A stretch of 64,000 nt of DNA from NCBI GenBank assembly GCA_008360975.2, contig CM039198.1, positions 9,196,547 through 9,260,546 on the forward strand. Reading direction: 5' to 3'. Positions 51,047-63,419 of the stretch are shown here, in pieces (the stretch's first letter is position 1; every line of letters begins with the position of its first letter). The stretch is from Lichenostomus cassidix. Lineage: Eukaryota > Chordata > Aves > Passeriformes > Meliphagidae. The notes under the pieces were generated by a model. The model was not told where the DNA came from. It made no database searches and saw nothing but the letters and a program-made list of their open reading frames with translations. Position numbers and translations under genes: made by a program.

Positions 51047-51229
51047 CTCCAGGAGCTGGACGTAGCTGGCCGGGAACCAGCCGCGCAGCCCGTCCTCCTT
51101 CTGCCCTTCCCACCAGCCGCCGTCTGGCACCTGCAGCACCGTGATCAGCTCTCCCGCGGCGAAGCGCAGCCCCTGCCGGTGCCGCTCCCCGGAGAAGGGG
51201 TACAGCGCCTGGCAGCGGGTCCCCGACAT
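51047..51229 (-). CDS. GAS7: GAS7 coding exon 1: start codon and SH3 domain
   Basis: Sixty-one codons, ATG at 51229-51227, ending in a Glu codon directly before a GTACGA donor (phase 0). The SH3 hallmarks are in order: the ALYPF variant of the ALYDY motif at residues 8-12, acidic E41/E45/D46 around the GGWWEG core with W39-W40, and the GWFPASYV motif at residues 50-57 carrying the ligand-groove Pro53 and Tyr56. SH3 domains bind proline-rich partners; in the family this exon is specific to the long isoform and is absent from the short ones. The start has G at -3, an adequate context. It was chosen because the protein from here matches the known N-terminus residue for residue in length. The frame also stays open upstream to an ATG at 51457, so a longer N-terminus is possible but unlike anything I know in the family. 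The exon lies inside a CpG island. Confidence 0.95.
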
Positions 51230-51365
51230 CCCTCCTGGCCGGCCCGCCCCGCTCCGCTCCGGGGGCTCCGCTCCGCCCCGGGGCCGCGGCGGGCGCAGGC
51301 AGCGCGGGCAGCGGGAGCGGAGCAGCCCCGGAGCCGGGCGCCCACGGGCACCGCCGGCTCGGGTG

Positions 51366-51478
51366 CGGCGGGAGAGGCGGGACGGGGAGGGAGAGGAGGA
51401 GGGGGAGAGGGAGGAGGAGTGGTGGGAGGAGGGGGAGAAGCGGAGAGAGGGAGGCACCAGGGGGAGGAGAGGCCGTGC
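51366..51478. repeat. Purine-rich GGGAGG tract upstream of GAS7
   Basis: About 110 bases almost wholly G and A on the plus strand, with repeated GGAGG and GGGGGAG; the GAS7 sense strand is pyrimidine-rich. Such mirror-like purine tracts can form triplex or G-quadruplex structures. Confidence 0.85.
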
Positions 51479-51479
51479 G

Positions 51480-53460
51480 GGTGCGCGGGGCGGTCTGTGT
51501 GTGTGACGCTCGTGTCGGCGGGACAGCCAGAGGGACCGGGTGTGACCGAGAGGCGAGGCGTGGGGACACGGTGTGTGCGAGTGCGCGAGAAACGCCGCGT
51601 GTGTGTCTGTGTGTGACAGACACTGTTCCGAGGGACGCTCTGTGTGGCGCCTGTGTGCTCGCCACGCCTATGTGTGTGTGAGGACACCGCGTGTGGGGAA
51701 CAGACGCTGTGTACCCCGTGGGTGCGCTAGTGATGCCCACGTGTAGGTCTGGGAGAGGCAGCCGAGTATACGAGAGTCACCGTATTTGTGACAACGGGAC
51801 ACCCGGGTGTGTCCGTGAAAGGTGCCAGGTGAGACACTGAGTATGTCTGGAGCATGTGAGACACTGTGTGTTTGTCACCTGTGTGTGTGAGATGGTGTGA
51901 GAAGCACCGTGCATGTCTAACATGTACATGTATGACTCTCTGTGTCTGAGACACTGTGCCTGCGTTTGGAGACACTCATGTCTGCGTGAGTGTGAGACAT
52001 GTCTGTGTGTCTGGGACACTGGGTGTGCATTTGTAACACACAACTAAGGGTATGAAGTCCATTTTGCCTGAAAGACATTGTGACACACTTAAGCATGTAT
52101 GCATGTGTGATGCGTTCTCGAGTGTGTGTATCTCTGCAGCACTTGTCTGAGTGCTGGGCAAGCAGGCACAGCTTGCTTCATGTGTGTGTCTGAGTGTAGC
52201 AAGTGTGTGAGTTGCACATGTGTGAGGCACTTTTGTGTGGCACTCCAGTCTCTATGACATCACTTGTGTATGTGAGAGATGCACTGTCTGTGCAACACTC
52301 TCATCTGAGTGACATTTGTACATATGTGTGTGTGAGCCACCATCCTGTGGGTGTTTTGTTTGAGTACCCACTTTATGCACAGCCTGCTCTGGGTGTACCT
52401 GTCTGCCTCACTCTGCAGCAAGTGTGTGAGTTGTGTGTTTGTCTGGGTAAGTCACTTCTGTCTGTGTATGCAGGTCCTGACTTTTCTCTTTGCCAGCCCC
52501 ATATTTCAGTGTGTATGAACATGTGTGTGTGTCTCTGTCCAGGTATGCACACCTGACTGACTGCCTGTATGTAACATATACCTGCCTGCATGTGTACAAG
52601 CACAGGTATGGCTGTGTGAGTATGAAACCCAGGTACAACATGTGTGACTCTCTTCAGGGTCAGCTGCCTGACCCCCTCCACTTGCATGTGTGTGTGAGAG
52701 CATTGTGAAACCAGGGGAGAGTGGAGAGAACAGATATTGTAGGTGCCTGGCATTTGAGCAGGGTCAAACCATGACAGCATGGTCTGTGTCTGCAGGGGAG
52801 CAGGAAAACACGAGTCTCTTTCCAGTGCATTTGTGAGAGCCTTGAGAGCATGCAAGTGTGTGAGCACTGAACTCTATGCATGTCTTTGAGAGCCTTCTTG
52901 GTCCACAGGAGAGGCTGACTGCAGTACAGGGGCTGTGTGACCTGACTCCAGGATACACACACATGCATGTGTGTGGGGCTGCAGTGGGACTGCACTAGTC
53001 TGAGCACACCTTTCACCATGTGTGTGTCACCCAGTCTATTGTAAATGTGTCAAACCCTCACAATGTGTGCTGCTCATGAAACTTGGGCTGCATAGTTTGC
53101 CTCAGTGCAGAGTGTGTGTGTCCCAACAGCAGCAGGCACTTCTCTGTGGGCTGAGGGGATCCTCCCCTCAGGGAGGTGTGACACAGAGTGTGCATCTGTA
53201 TAAGCCACAGTGTATTCATGCATGCTGGACTGGAGAACAGGAGATCTGTGTCAGTGATTATTCCCACGAGCATTACAATACAGTCTCCATATTCCAGTCA
53301 TTAAATCCACTGGGTTGTGTGTCCTGTTCTGCCATATGAGAGTGCATGTTTGTATGCTGCACATCTGGGCGTGCAGCTGTTCCTGTGACATGTGGCTGGG
53401 ACCTACTGCAGTGTGTGACAGGCATTCACCTGCTTGTGGCTGGTTGTGTGTGTGCAACTC
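51480..53460. repeat. Degenerate GT-rich simple-repeat field
   Basis: Nearly 2 kb in which GTGTGTGT-type runs alternate with GAGACACTG, GTATGTCTG and TGTGAGACAC motifs. TGAGACACTG-like words recur at about 51830, 51866, 51947 and 51966. The T/G bias stays on the plus strand throughout and fades to the right. No fixed period is visible, which fits an old expansion that has since mutated. Confidence 0.8.
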
Positions 53461-55765
53461 CCTTCAGGTGCTGGGGCAGATCCTGCATTTCAAGGCACAC
53501 ATATCCATTTCTGTTCCAGTGGAAAGGTCACAGGTGCCTCTGAGAGCCAGTCCACAAGTTCTGCACTATTTGTGCTGTTTTGCTGGGAGCTCAGTCTATT
53601 TCCCAGACCCTGTATGGCTGTTAACTGCTATATGGCCTGTCCTGTTCCTAAGATTCTGATTTCCTTCTCTTCCATCTTTTATTTTTCCCCACAGAGAAAG
53701 AGTCTCCCATTTTTCCTTTTGATTTGTTCTTGCTTTGCAATCGCTAGTGAGGTGCAAGTTCAGACCAACTACCACCTTTGTGCCCATAATGTACTACTGT
53801 GTGTGTTTCCTGGTTGGGGCTGTACAGGTTTTTTATTTATGTGACATTTTAATGAAGTATTTTTTTCTCTCCCCCTCTCCAGCTGAAATTTTAGAAATTT
53901 ACAGTACCTGTTTTTTTGAAGTGAGCACTCAGGTAGCCTGTGTGTAGCCTTTCTCCTAGACCTTTCAGAAAGTGAATTTCAGTGTAGCTGTCCATTATTT
54001 AGACAGCACCAATCGGAACTGAGCTCTTCGGGGTTTTTTCTTAGTATTCTTTCAAAAATTTTCAGCCTACTTTTCACAGTTCTATTTTTGATTCTCTGAA
54101 TTGTGGTAAATTGCTTAAAATCACCCCCTTTTGATAAGTATTTAAGCTGATAACTACTGATCTATGATCCATTGTGTAGTATCATCACACCAGCTGTGCC
54201 TTGCTTGGCAAGATATAGTGGCACACATCCAGGTACATCTATCAGTAGTATTCTCCAGCAATGCCATTTATAGATGGCAAGAACTGAAATCAAAACAAAA
54301 AAAAATCCTATATTTTTCTTCAGCATATAAAAACCGAGCTTTGCTATGTTGCAACTTGGATCCAAATAGTTCAGAGCTTTCATGTAAACTAATTATTTTT
54401 GCTTTAAATTTTGCTTTTCTTATATTTGATATTGACAGAATTCTTCAATATGTTCTTTGGTTTATTCTCTGGTATTTTTTCCTCTACTTTCAGCTTGTTT
54501 TTTCTCACTATCTCCCTTTCTGATACTTTTTCAGGGTCCTGTTCTTTGCATGAACTTTCTTGATGGGAAAGCCTCTAGCAGGCTAGAGCTTTCAGGGTTT
54601 CAGTCCTAGATTTGTCTCTTTCCTGAAGCAATTGCAAACTTCAGCTTTTTAGCAGGTCAACCCAACTGTAAACACTTGCCTAATTTTTATTTTAAATTTT
54701 CTTTCTAAACCTGTTACTATGACTTGACTTCAGCTTGTGTAAAATGTTCAATCTGTAAGCAGAAAGGCTTTGTTCCTGTCAGAGGATGCCTTTTAGTCAC
54801 TGGAGTCACACCTCTTGAACAGTTCCGTAAGTAATCCTCATTTCATTGTGCAGCTAATGACAAGGTTGGTCTCTTTGAGCTATGTCTAATCCTTCTCCTC
54901 TACTTGCAGGATGCCTTTACTTCCTGAACAGGGAGCAGCTCTTGCCAAAGGCTTGGTTGGACCTGTGTTGCTTCTGCATCATGTAATGTCTCTGTTGTGA
55001 AGGATGTTAAAGGAGGACAAGCTTGCTGTGTGAGGAAAATGATTTCTGAGCATAGGCATCCTTTTTACCTGGCATAAGATATCAGAGCCAGAGTTATTAT
55101 GAGATACAGAAACCATCCTAGAAATATGCAGATTTGCCACTCAGGGGTACCAGGCACTGGCATGAACTGGTCAGCTTTCAGTCTTGGCCTTTTTTCCTAC
55201 CATCTGTTCCAGCTCAACTAAAGCATCTCAGCTGTATGCAGGTGTTCCCTGGGCAGTACACAGCAGGTCTGACTGAATGTTCAAAACTGTCCCTCTGGCT
55301 GTAAGATCTGTCTGAATTTACTTCCTGAACCATCACAACTGTCATACTCTGCCATCTGTTCTAGCTGGGTATTCCACTTAGCAATGAGAAATCAATTCTA
55401 AACTAGTATTACATGCACATATTCTGTGCTAGTGTGAGATCTTTAAAGGACCTTTTTCTTCTCTCTGCCACTGAAGAGCCTAGGGTGAAGACCTAAGTCC
55501 TGGCCAACTAACTTCTTAACAAATCTTAGTGTCAAGAAATGCTATCTGTGAATGAGAAAGAACCAACTCCATATAATGCTGCAGAAAGCCTCCACTATGG
55601 TCATCCAGTCAGAGCTCATTCCATGGTTTTACAGCTTGTACTTGGGCCTTAAAATGACACCACTAAAACAAGTCCTATACAGATGGGCAGATTCCCTGAA
55701 TAGGGATCTGAGAACATCTTGGGAGTACTAGAAGAAGGTTCACAGCTGTAGGAGCAGTATGGTCA

Positions 55766-55936
55766 ATTTTTGTTTTATTTGGGTTTTGGGGTTTTTTTTG
55801 TTTGGTTTCTGTTGTTGTTGTTGTTGTTTTGTTTGGGCTTTTTTTTGTTTGTTTTGTTTTGGGTTTTTTGTTTGGTTTTTTTTGTTTGGGGTTTTTTTGT
55901 TGGTTTTTTTTTGTTTGGGTTTTTTTTTGTTTGTTT
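55766..55936. repeat. G/T-only low-complexity tract
   Basis: About 170 bases composed almost wholly of T and G: TTTGGG, TTTTTTTGTTTG and (GTT)n runs, with hardly any A or C. Multiple GGG/GGGG runs are spaced by T. The opposite strand is an A/C tract. Confidence 0.93.
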
Positions 55937-58900
55937 AAAGCAGTATTTGACAATCTGTCTAGCCCATGAAGAAGATCTAAATGACTCCAGCTGTCTTCAT
56001 GAACAGATGCTGCAGAGTTCACAATGAGAATGGGTCAGCATAGGTGCACAGGAGAGCTTCATAACCATGATGGGTTGGGGATTCACATGAATAATTGATT
56101 TGCCATACCTGTTTTCAAGAGACAGCACCATCAGGTCACCTGAAGCCAGGAACCAGGAAAGAAAGGGACTAAAAAGAAACCACATGTAGCACTGGATCTT
56201 TAAATGACCTTTGACATCTAAATGACTAACAGAAATGAGTTCCAATTTTGGAGAGGAAATGTTCTGACCGTGAAGATACTTTCAAGTATCACAGAAGATG
56301 CTTTCAGTTGTTAAAATGCTTTAAAGCTCTAGTTTCTGGTGGAAGGGGCCATTCTCAGTGCTTTAAACAGCCAAAATACCAGAACAGATACAGGAGCTCA
56401 GAACAAAATTTCATCTGGTCTTCAGTCTCCTTTTGCTCAGTGACTCCCAGAGAATGTATGGGCAAGACAGTACACAGAAGTGCTTCCTGTGAATACTCTC
56501 CCACTGTGCACAAATTGCAGATTAGGGGTTTCCTAGACCACATATTCTTGAGCAGCACACTTGGAAATGTAGGTATCCAGGACATCAAATGTTCCAAGCA
56601 GAGGACTCGAATTTATGAGTCATGTTCATCTGATCGAATATGTGATTCAAATATGAATTTTAAAAAGCACTAAAGGCTACAGCATGGCTTTCCCTTTTAT
56701 TTCTGCTTTTAGAAGTTTTTCAGATGGCTCTGCTGACCTTGGAACTCCCCTTGTACAAGATCAACATGAAAATGAAGTCAGATGTGCAGTGTCCTGCCTG
56801 GCTGTGGTCAAAGTAAAACTTTGTGATGTTCCAGGGCAGGTTTAGTCATCCTCGTCTTAGCAGTGCCCAGAGCTGTAGCTATTATTTTAGAGTCAGACAT
56901 AAACAAAAGTATTCTCTTGTCTATAAATGGACAGTGATATTACATAAAAAACCAGCTTGTGGTGATTCACATGAGAATAAACTGGATTCTTCTGCCAGGA
57001 TAATTCACCTGGAGAGATGACTGCTTCCATTCACTTCCTTTCTTGGAAGCAGGCTGAGAATAACAAACTGTTCCGATAACATCAGCCTGCTTCCAGTCAA
57101 CATATTTCCTACTGAGAGGCAGGGCAGGCCCCACCCTGTTACAATGACAGACATGTAATTGGTCACAGAAATGTGACTCATAATTCTGACACTTTGCCCC
57201 AGAGTTAGGTGTCAGCAGCAGCCAGTTGTCACAAACCCCTGTTTGTTTGAAAGAGTGATGCTAAGCCTTCTTTCCAGCAATTCAGTGTTCACCTCTCACT
57301 TCTTGGGGCTCTGAAAAGCCTCAGTCACAGCCATGTGCTCCTATTAGATGGCTGCAGAATTTCAAATGAGAGTTTCCCTCTGTCTGTCTTGCTGCTATTT
57401 CTCTTTCTGCAAACAAAACATTTTTGCAGAAATGCAAAATTAGGATAGGCCTCATTTTAGACCATCTCAATGATTCCTAAACATTTATATTTCTTGAAGC
57501 AGACACTTTAGCCTTATCCTCTCTTCTTCCAGCTCTATAAACACTAGGTCATTAAATGTTTAATGGTTTTGAGTTTTTTGAATGTTTAACTATTTCATGC
57601 TAAATGGAAAAGTCATTGAAAGGGAGAAAGGCATTGTCTATAAATCATATAATTACAGTATTAATAACAAGCAAGCTGTGACTACTGGGATCTCAGCTTT
57701 TAAGTGTTATACAACATAAGACAAATAGTTCTGGATCTGACCGTCTGGCTTATTATCTTGTCTGCAGCAATATCTTACAGCAGAAGTTTAGGGAAAAGGA
57801 CGGGTAGAGAGAGACATTTCTAAAACACCCTCTGCATTTCCAACAAATGATAGCTCATGTCTCCCCCAGTTAGAGGTGGTATCACATCATTCCATGTTCA
57901 TTTCCATTATTTAGAGTAGCTATTTTTTTGAGCCCATGCAAACTTTTGGCATGCATAACATACTGCAGCAAGGGTTTCCAGTGCAGGAATGACATTTTGG
58001 AACCTGTTCCTTGCCTGTTTCATCTGAGGATTGTGCTAGTCAACAATCATAGGCTTAACCCACCCACAGTGACCTTGATCCCCTAAGAGTTGCACTGGAC
58101 TCCAAACCTGAACCATTAAACTGAAATTTAGCTGAATATTGAGATGTGGGCATGAACCTACTTTAAAGGTCAAAAGGGACTTGTCCAAGATTATGTGGAG
58201 AGGCACTGGAAAACAGAAGACATCCCGAGAGGACTCTGAGGAAAGCACCCAAACTTTCCTTCAAATGTCCTTCTCTCTGGCTTAATATCAATCTCAGTGA
58301 TATGATCTGGGCTTGCCAGATAATCTGCAACAGCTTGCTGGGTCCCAAAGCATCTGATCTTCTCTTCTGAGCTCATGGAGAGCTAGGCTTCTGGCCAGCT
58401 AAGAAGAACAATCCAGCTAGGCAGCCCTCCGGCCAAACTCCCTCCGGGTGTGCTAGTTTGGACGTTGATGTTTCCCTGACACTAAGCTTTCCTCTTCAGC
58501 ATGAATTGCTCATTACTTGAATTCCATCAGGGATTTCTTATGTCATGAAAGAGTAGAGATTCTGCCTGAACACACTGAGCAGGACTGACTGCTTTCTGTG
58601 GATGAAGTTGTTGATCTGTGTGTGTGTGCCTGTATCTGCAGGGCACAGATGTCTCAGTGTTTGCCTCTCAATGGTGCCTCTGTTCTACAACCATCTGTGT
58701 ATAAAGCTGCTATTCTGTCATGAACAATGACTCACACAGGAAAGTCTCGAAGAATTAGGCAAGAACTATGTTCATCCTGAGTAGTATTGAAGATGAGGAT
58801 CCTATCCCATAAACTCTTGGAAACTCATCACTAGTTGTCCCTTGACAGCTTTAATCTTTCAAATCTGCTGTTGCTGACACACATTTACAAGCAGCAGGTT

Positions 58901-59805
58901 GGCAGCAAACTGTCTCTGTCCATGGGCATCACACATCCACCATTTGCCTCTGACAAAGACACAGCACAGCTCTGCTCACTGTGACCAGCTTTTCCTCGTT
59001 CCATTTGCCAGTGAGGATTCAACTAGTGACTCTTCCATCTCCCGTATTCTGAGCCCTCGCAGATCACTCTCTCCAGTCCCTTTTCTTATATTTCCAGGCT
59101 ACTCCACTTCTCTGCCAACAGCAGTGGGTCAGTGGGAAAAAGTAGGGTCACTATTCCTGACACCCTGCAAGCATTACCTGGACCTGGAGCTGCCCAAAAG
59201 TCTGTGAAGGCTGCAGGGACTACCTGGGGCAGGGATCTATATTGGTATCAAAAAATCACAACAATCTTCACTTCAAATAGCTGGCAAGGTTTGAGTACTC
59301 AGGAAATAGCTGAAAGAAAGGAAATATCCAGAGGATTTTATCAGACAGTCTCCTGTGGCCAGAATGAATGGAGAAAGAAGAGTTTCTGATCAAGTGAACT
59401 TCTCTGACTAGTGGGGAAGGTTCTAATTTGTGGCACCTTGTCCAACACTGTAGATAGAAAATATTGTTCATATATTCCAGTGATGTAGAAAGGAAACTTT
59501 CTGAGGAATGCAGATTAATATGATCAAGAAAGTTTAAAACAAATGGTGATATATCCTTATAATGTAATCATAAGAAAATTCCAGATATGTAAACCATACA
59601 CACAAAGAATACAATAAACACAATTCTTCAGTTGGACTAGAATTTACTTAGAAACTTTGTTCTTAGATTTTGATATTTCTCTAGGATTTTAGGTGGTTAA
59701 GCAAGGGTCAGAAGTGCCAATACATGAAAGGAAGCATGCTCCTGTGAATGTGAATGAAGCTGGGTGGCTGGAGGTGGACAGAATACTAAAATTAACAGAT
59801 AAAAT

Positions 59806-59933
59806 AATCACAGAGTGGTTGAGGTTGGAAGGGAATGCTGGAGGTGATGCTGGAGGTGACTTGGTTTAAATTCCCTGGACAAGCAGGGCCTTCTAGATCA
59901 GGTTAGTCAGGGCCATGTCCAGACAGAGATTAC
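59806..59933 (-). repeat. CR1 3'-end fragment, classical type
   Basis: AATCACAGAGTGGTTGAGGT, TGGAAGGGAATGCTGGAGGT (with a short internal duplication of GATGCTGGAGGT), CAAGCAGGGCCTTCTAGATC, GGGCCATGTCCAGACAGAG: the antisense CR1 3' end of the subfamily best known from chicken. Confidence 0.92.
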
Positions 59934-60331
59934 AAATCTATGCTGTGAAAATATAATAAAAAAAAAAAGTTGCCATTTTATCCCTGGAATCCTCACTTTG
60001 AGGACTCACAAACTGAAGGAGATGATTTGGTTGGTCACTTGGACAGTGTGTGAGACAGATGCCTGATTCCCATTCTGTCCTTCCCTGACCATCACCCTCC
60101 CTGCTCCCTGCATGGTCCTAACCTTGCTGTGCCTGGAACCAGCTCTGTGCTTCTCGACCTTTCCAGTGACTTGATCAGTCCTCAAACTGCAGAATGCAAC
60201 TTGCTTCCTGCTAGATTAGTGAGTTCAGCTGAATCAGTGAAAAAGGTACATTGAAATTGCATCTCCTACTCCAAGCAGGGCTAACTTCAAAGCTGGATAA
60301 AGTCACTTCAGGGCCTTGTCCACATGAATCC

Positions 60332-60360
60332 TGGAAATCCCAGGAAATCCCAGGAAATCA
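60332..60360. repeat. 10-bp tandem repeat, three copies
   Basis: GGAAATCCCA repeated in tandem, with the third unit GGAAATCAGA. Confidence 0.88.
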
Positions 60361-63300
60361 GAGATTCTACACCTCGTGGGGCAGCCTGTCTCAAGGCTGC
60401 AGTGCTGTCCCTTTGTGGAAAAAGGATTTTGCTGGTTGGCAACATGAGACCATTGCCTCTTGTCCTTTTACTGTGCACTTGCAGGAAAAGCTTGGATGCA
60501 TTGGAATTCTTATCCTCTCTTTGCAGCAGTGTCTCTCCAATGAGATCCCCCAGCCTTCCCTTCTGCAGGCCAAGCAAACCTAATGCCCATGGCAGCTCCT
60601 CACATGGCATATGCTCCTGCTGACTGACACTGGGGCTGCTGTTGGAGCTTCTCCAGCATGTCAGCATCTCCTATGCAATGGTGGGGGGGTGTGTGTGTTT
60701 AAAAACTGCACAGAGTATTGCAGTTGCAGCCTCACTGCTGTGCCAGGCAGTAAGGGAATAACCACATCCCTCCACTTGCTGACCACTTGCTGATGCAATC
60801 CCATGGCTGGTGGGTGTTTTTGCTGCAGGGGAGCATTGCTGACAGAGGTCCAACTTGTTCTCCACGAGAATCCCAAAGCCTTTACTGCAAGGCTGCTTGT
60901 TACAGTCAATTCCCAGTCTGCACTAAGACATGTTGTTTTGTCCCAGGTTGAAAAAATAAAGAGTTTGTATTTTTCACAGAATTAGGATAAATATGTGAGG
61001 TGAATTAGACCAAATTTATCATGTGATTAAAAAGGGTCAAACCCCAAGTCTTCTTGTGCTGAGCATGATGTTAATACAAATAGAGATCAACCATGGCACA
61101 TGGGAGCACCATTTCAAACTGGAGAAATTGTTTTCTGCAGAAAGTTCTGATGTCAGTCACAGACTTAAGCAAAGGGGCTGTTAACTCTCAGCACAAATTA
61201 CCCTTTTCCTACAGGCTTGAAAGAGAATCTTGTAGGGCCCTGGAATGAATCCCACTTCTATCCATTCCCCCAGGACCTCAAAGAAGGAGCAGGCACCATG
61301 CCTAGAGGGGATGAGCTCTATGTGTACATGGTGTGGTTTTAAATCAGCATTTTAATCCTCCTTTTGACTTTGCAGATAGGCAAACTAGCAAGAATTATCC
61401 TTCCTATATACTGAGGTAGGATGCAGCTCCGCCTCTCTTAATCACCTAATTTGTTACTGTTCTAAAATAAAGAGTCTTTTTTTATTTCCTAGTACAGGAG
61501 ATATTTATATTTCATGTTACCTCTGGTTTGACTTAATGAAAAATAGTACATTTCTTGTTCTTGAAGAAATAAATAAAACTTATTTTGAAAACCTAGCAGT
61601 TACCTCATTTCAACTTCCTTCCAGCTTTCCACACTTTTTTTTAGGCCCTTTTTTTTGTCCTCTCAGTCCCTCTTCTATTTTCGAGAAACCACCTGCTTCT
61701 CTTCAGAATGCTAAAATGCACCTGCATATTCTAGAACTCAGCAGAGAGACACAGAAATACAAAAACCACTGAGCTGGGAATGGTTTAGAGTTGCCACTGG
61801 AAGTGTTGAGCACAGTCCTACATTCAGGCTCTTGCCAGGCTCTGGAGCCTCCATGCCTCTCTCCTGCTCTCTCAGTCTCTCTCTGTGGAGATATATGGCT
61901 GAACAGGGAGCAGTTTCTGAAGAGCAGATGACAGGAGTGTTTGCTGTCATTTTTAAGGTGGTGTGGTCTGTGGTCAAAAAAGGAAGCCAGCGAAGCTAAT
62001 GCTTGGCCTCACACCTAATAGGTTTCTATACTGAAACACTCCTGCAGCATGACAGAGGATCCCACAGACTGATCCTCCCTGCTGCTGGCTAATGCCCAGC
62101 TAACACTGGCTGCTGGGCCATGCTCATGCATCTGGTCACTCCACCGCCTCTCCCTTCCTGGTATACTGGGACAAGCAAAGGACTCGGAGGGCTCTATAGA
62201 TCTCATGACAACTACAAAGCACATCAGGAAGCTTCTGGGAATGCAAAGAAATATTCAGACAAAGGCTTTTCTTTCAGCTTTATAAATATGTTTTCAGCCA
62301 TCATCATAACAGAGCAAAAAATAGCCCCAAGAACACTCCTGCAGAACAAACCTCCCATGCAAGAGCTGTTTCTAATTCTTTCAATTTTTTCTTCTTTTAT
62401 GTACAAATAAGATCATTGAGAGCAGGTTTGTATTTGACAAAAGGATAAACCCTGCTAATCTACTGATTTGTCAGCTAGCACTGTGCTTATCACAGCACTG
62501 TTTGTTGGCTGGGGCAGACGCAGCCCTAATGTGCACAGCTGTGCAATGAAAACTGCATCATGTCATGTGAGAGTGTGGGCAGGACTTGCCACTTTGGGGG
62601 GTGGGCACAACAAGTGTTCAAGTCACAGACTGCTGTGTTTGTGATCAGGCTGTCCACATCCATCTCTGACAACAGACTGTGCCATGCTGGACAACAGGCA
62701 AGCTAGAGCCAGTGATGGCAGGTAGCCATGGAGCTGGGAAATGAAACAATGAGATTATTTTTGTTAGCTCAACAGACAGACCCTTGCTTGATGGCAGACC
62801 ACTGTCCAATGGGGCGTCAGCAAACAGCATGCCAGAGAGTTTGGACTGGCACAAAGAATGTTCACACAAATGTGAACAGGAGGTTGAATGGCCAGTCAGG
62901 AGGCATGAGTAACAGCCAGCAGTGATGACAGGGTATAAAACACAGGATGAAGATGATAGAAACCTAAATGGCAAACAACGTATGGGAGCAATTTAAGCAG
63001 ATGAATGCACAGAAGAGGAGAAAGGAATGACATGGGTGGAAGGGCCACTGAGTGTTGAATGTGCATGAGAGGAGGCAGGAGCCTTGGCTGGGGTGACCAG
63101 CAGCTGTGGGGTGATGGCACGGATGCCTGGAGACACAACTGGGACTGAGGAGAGCAGCCAGAGCCACTGGCTGTCACTTGGGCCACCTGGTTGAGCACAG
63201 CCACCCAGCACAGCCCAGCACGGGCACGGCCCAGGAGCCAGCAGTAGCTGTGCCTTGGCACTCTGGCCAGCAGCAGGGAGGATCCGGTGTGGGATCGCCT

Positions 63301-63419
63301 GTCTCAGTGCAGGAGTGTTCCGGAGACACCACACTGAGCCCCCGGAGCTGACAGTGTGCTCCGAACACTGTGTCCTCGCCCGACAATAAGGAGAGCTCAG
63401 CAAAGGCCTCTGTGGGGCA

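Larger units (their letters stand above)
691..51229 (-). other. GAS7: GAS7 gene, 5' part (start codon to exon 3)
   Basis: Minus-strand gene reconstructed from three exons with matching splice phases. Exon 1 encodes an SH3 domain, exons 2 and 3 together a WW domain. The order SH3-WW followed by a Ser/Pro-rich linker is that of the long isoform of growth arrest-specific 7, a cytoplasmic adaptor of the PCH/F-BAR family linked to actin assembly and neurite outgrowth. Known long GAS7 continues with an F-BAR and coiled-coil region of roughly 300 residues; those exons are not in the window and should lie to the left of position 1. The span here covers only about the first quarter of the protein but more than 50 kb, because introns 1 and 2 are long. 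Identification rests on my recognition of the family sequence, not on a database search. Confidence 0.93.
50590..51720. promoter_or_regulatory. CpG island with the presumed GAS7 promoter
   Basis: A sharp rise in GC and CpG content compared with the AT-richer flanks. It covers exon 1, the beginning of intron 1 and several hundred bases upstream of the start codon. Sp1-type GC boxes occur (CCGCCCC at about 51243 and 51274). No TATA box is evident. Together these fit a CpG-island promoter for the long GAS7 transcript, reading leftward; the start of transcription cannot be fixed from sequence alone. Confidence 0.8.

Noticed and set aside
50639..51740. Long open frames of 180-325 codons on both strands around GAS7 exon 1.
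   Set aside because: CpG-island composition with few stops plus the 26-bp VNTR; only the SH3 frame on the minus strand is real.
58191..58376. Minus-strand frame starting MSSEEK, with an FG and a YL at spacings like the N-terminus of a sarcomeric myosin heavy chain.
   Set aside because: The myosin cluster is the expected neighbour, but the residues after the first few do not match, no SH3-like N-domain follows and no splice sites fit.
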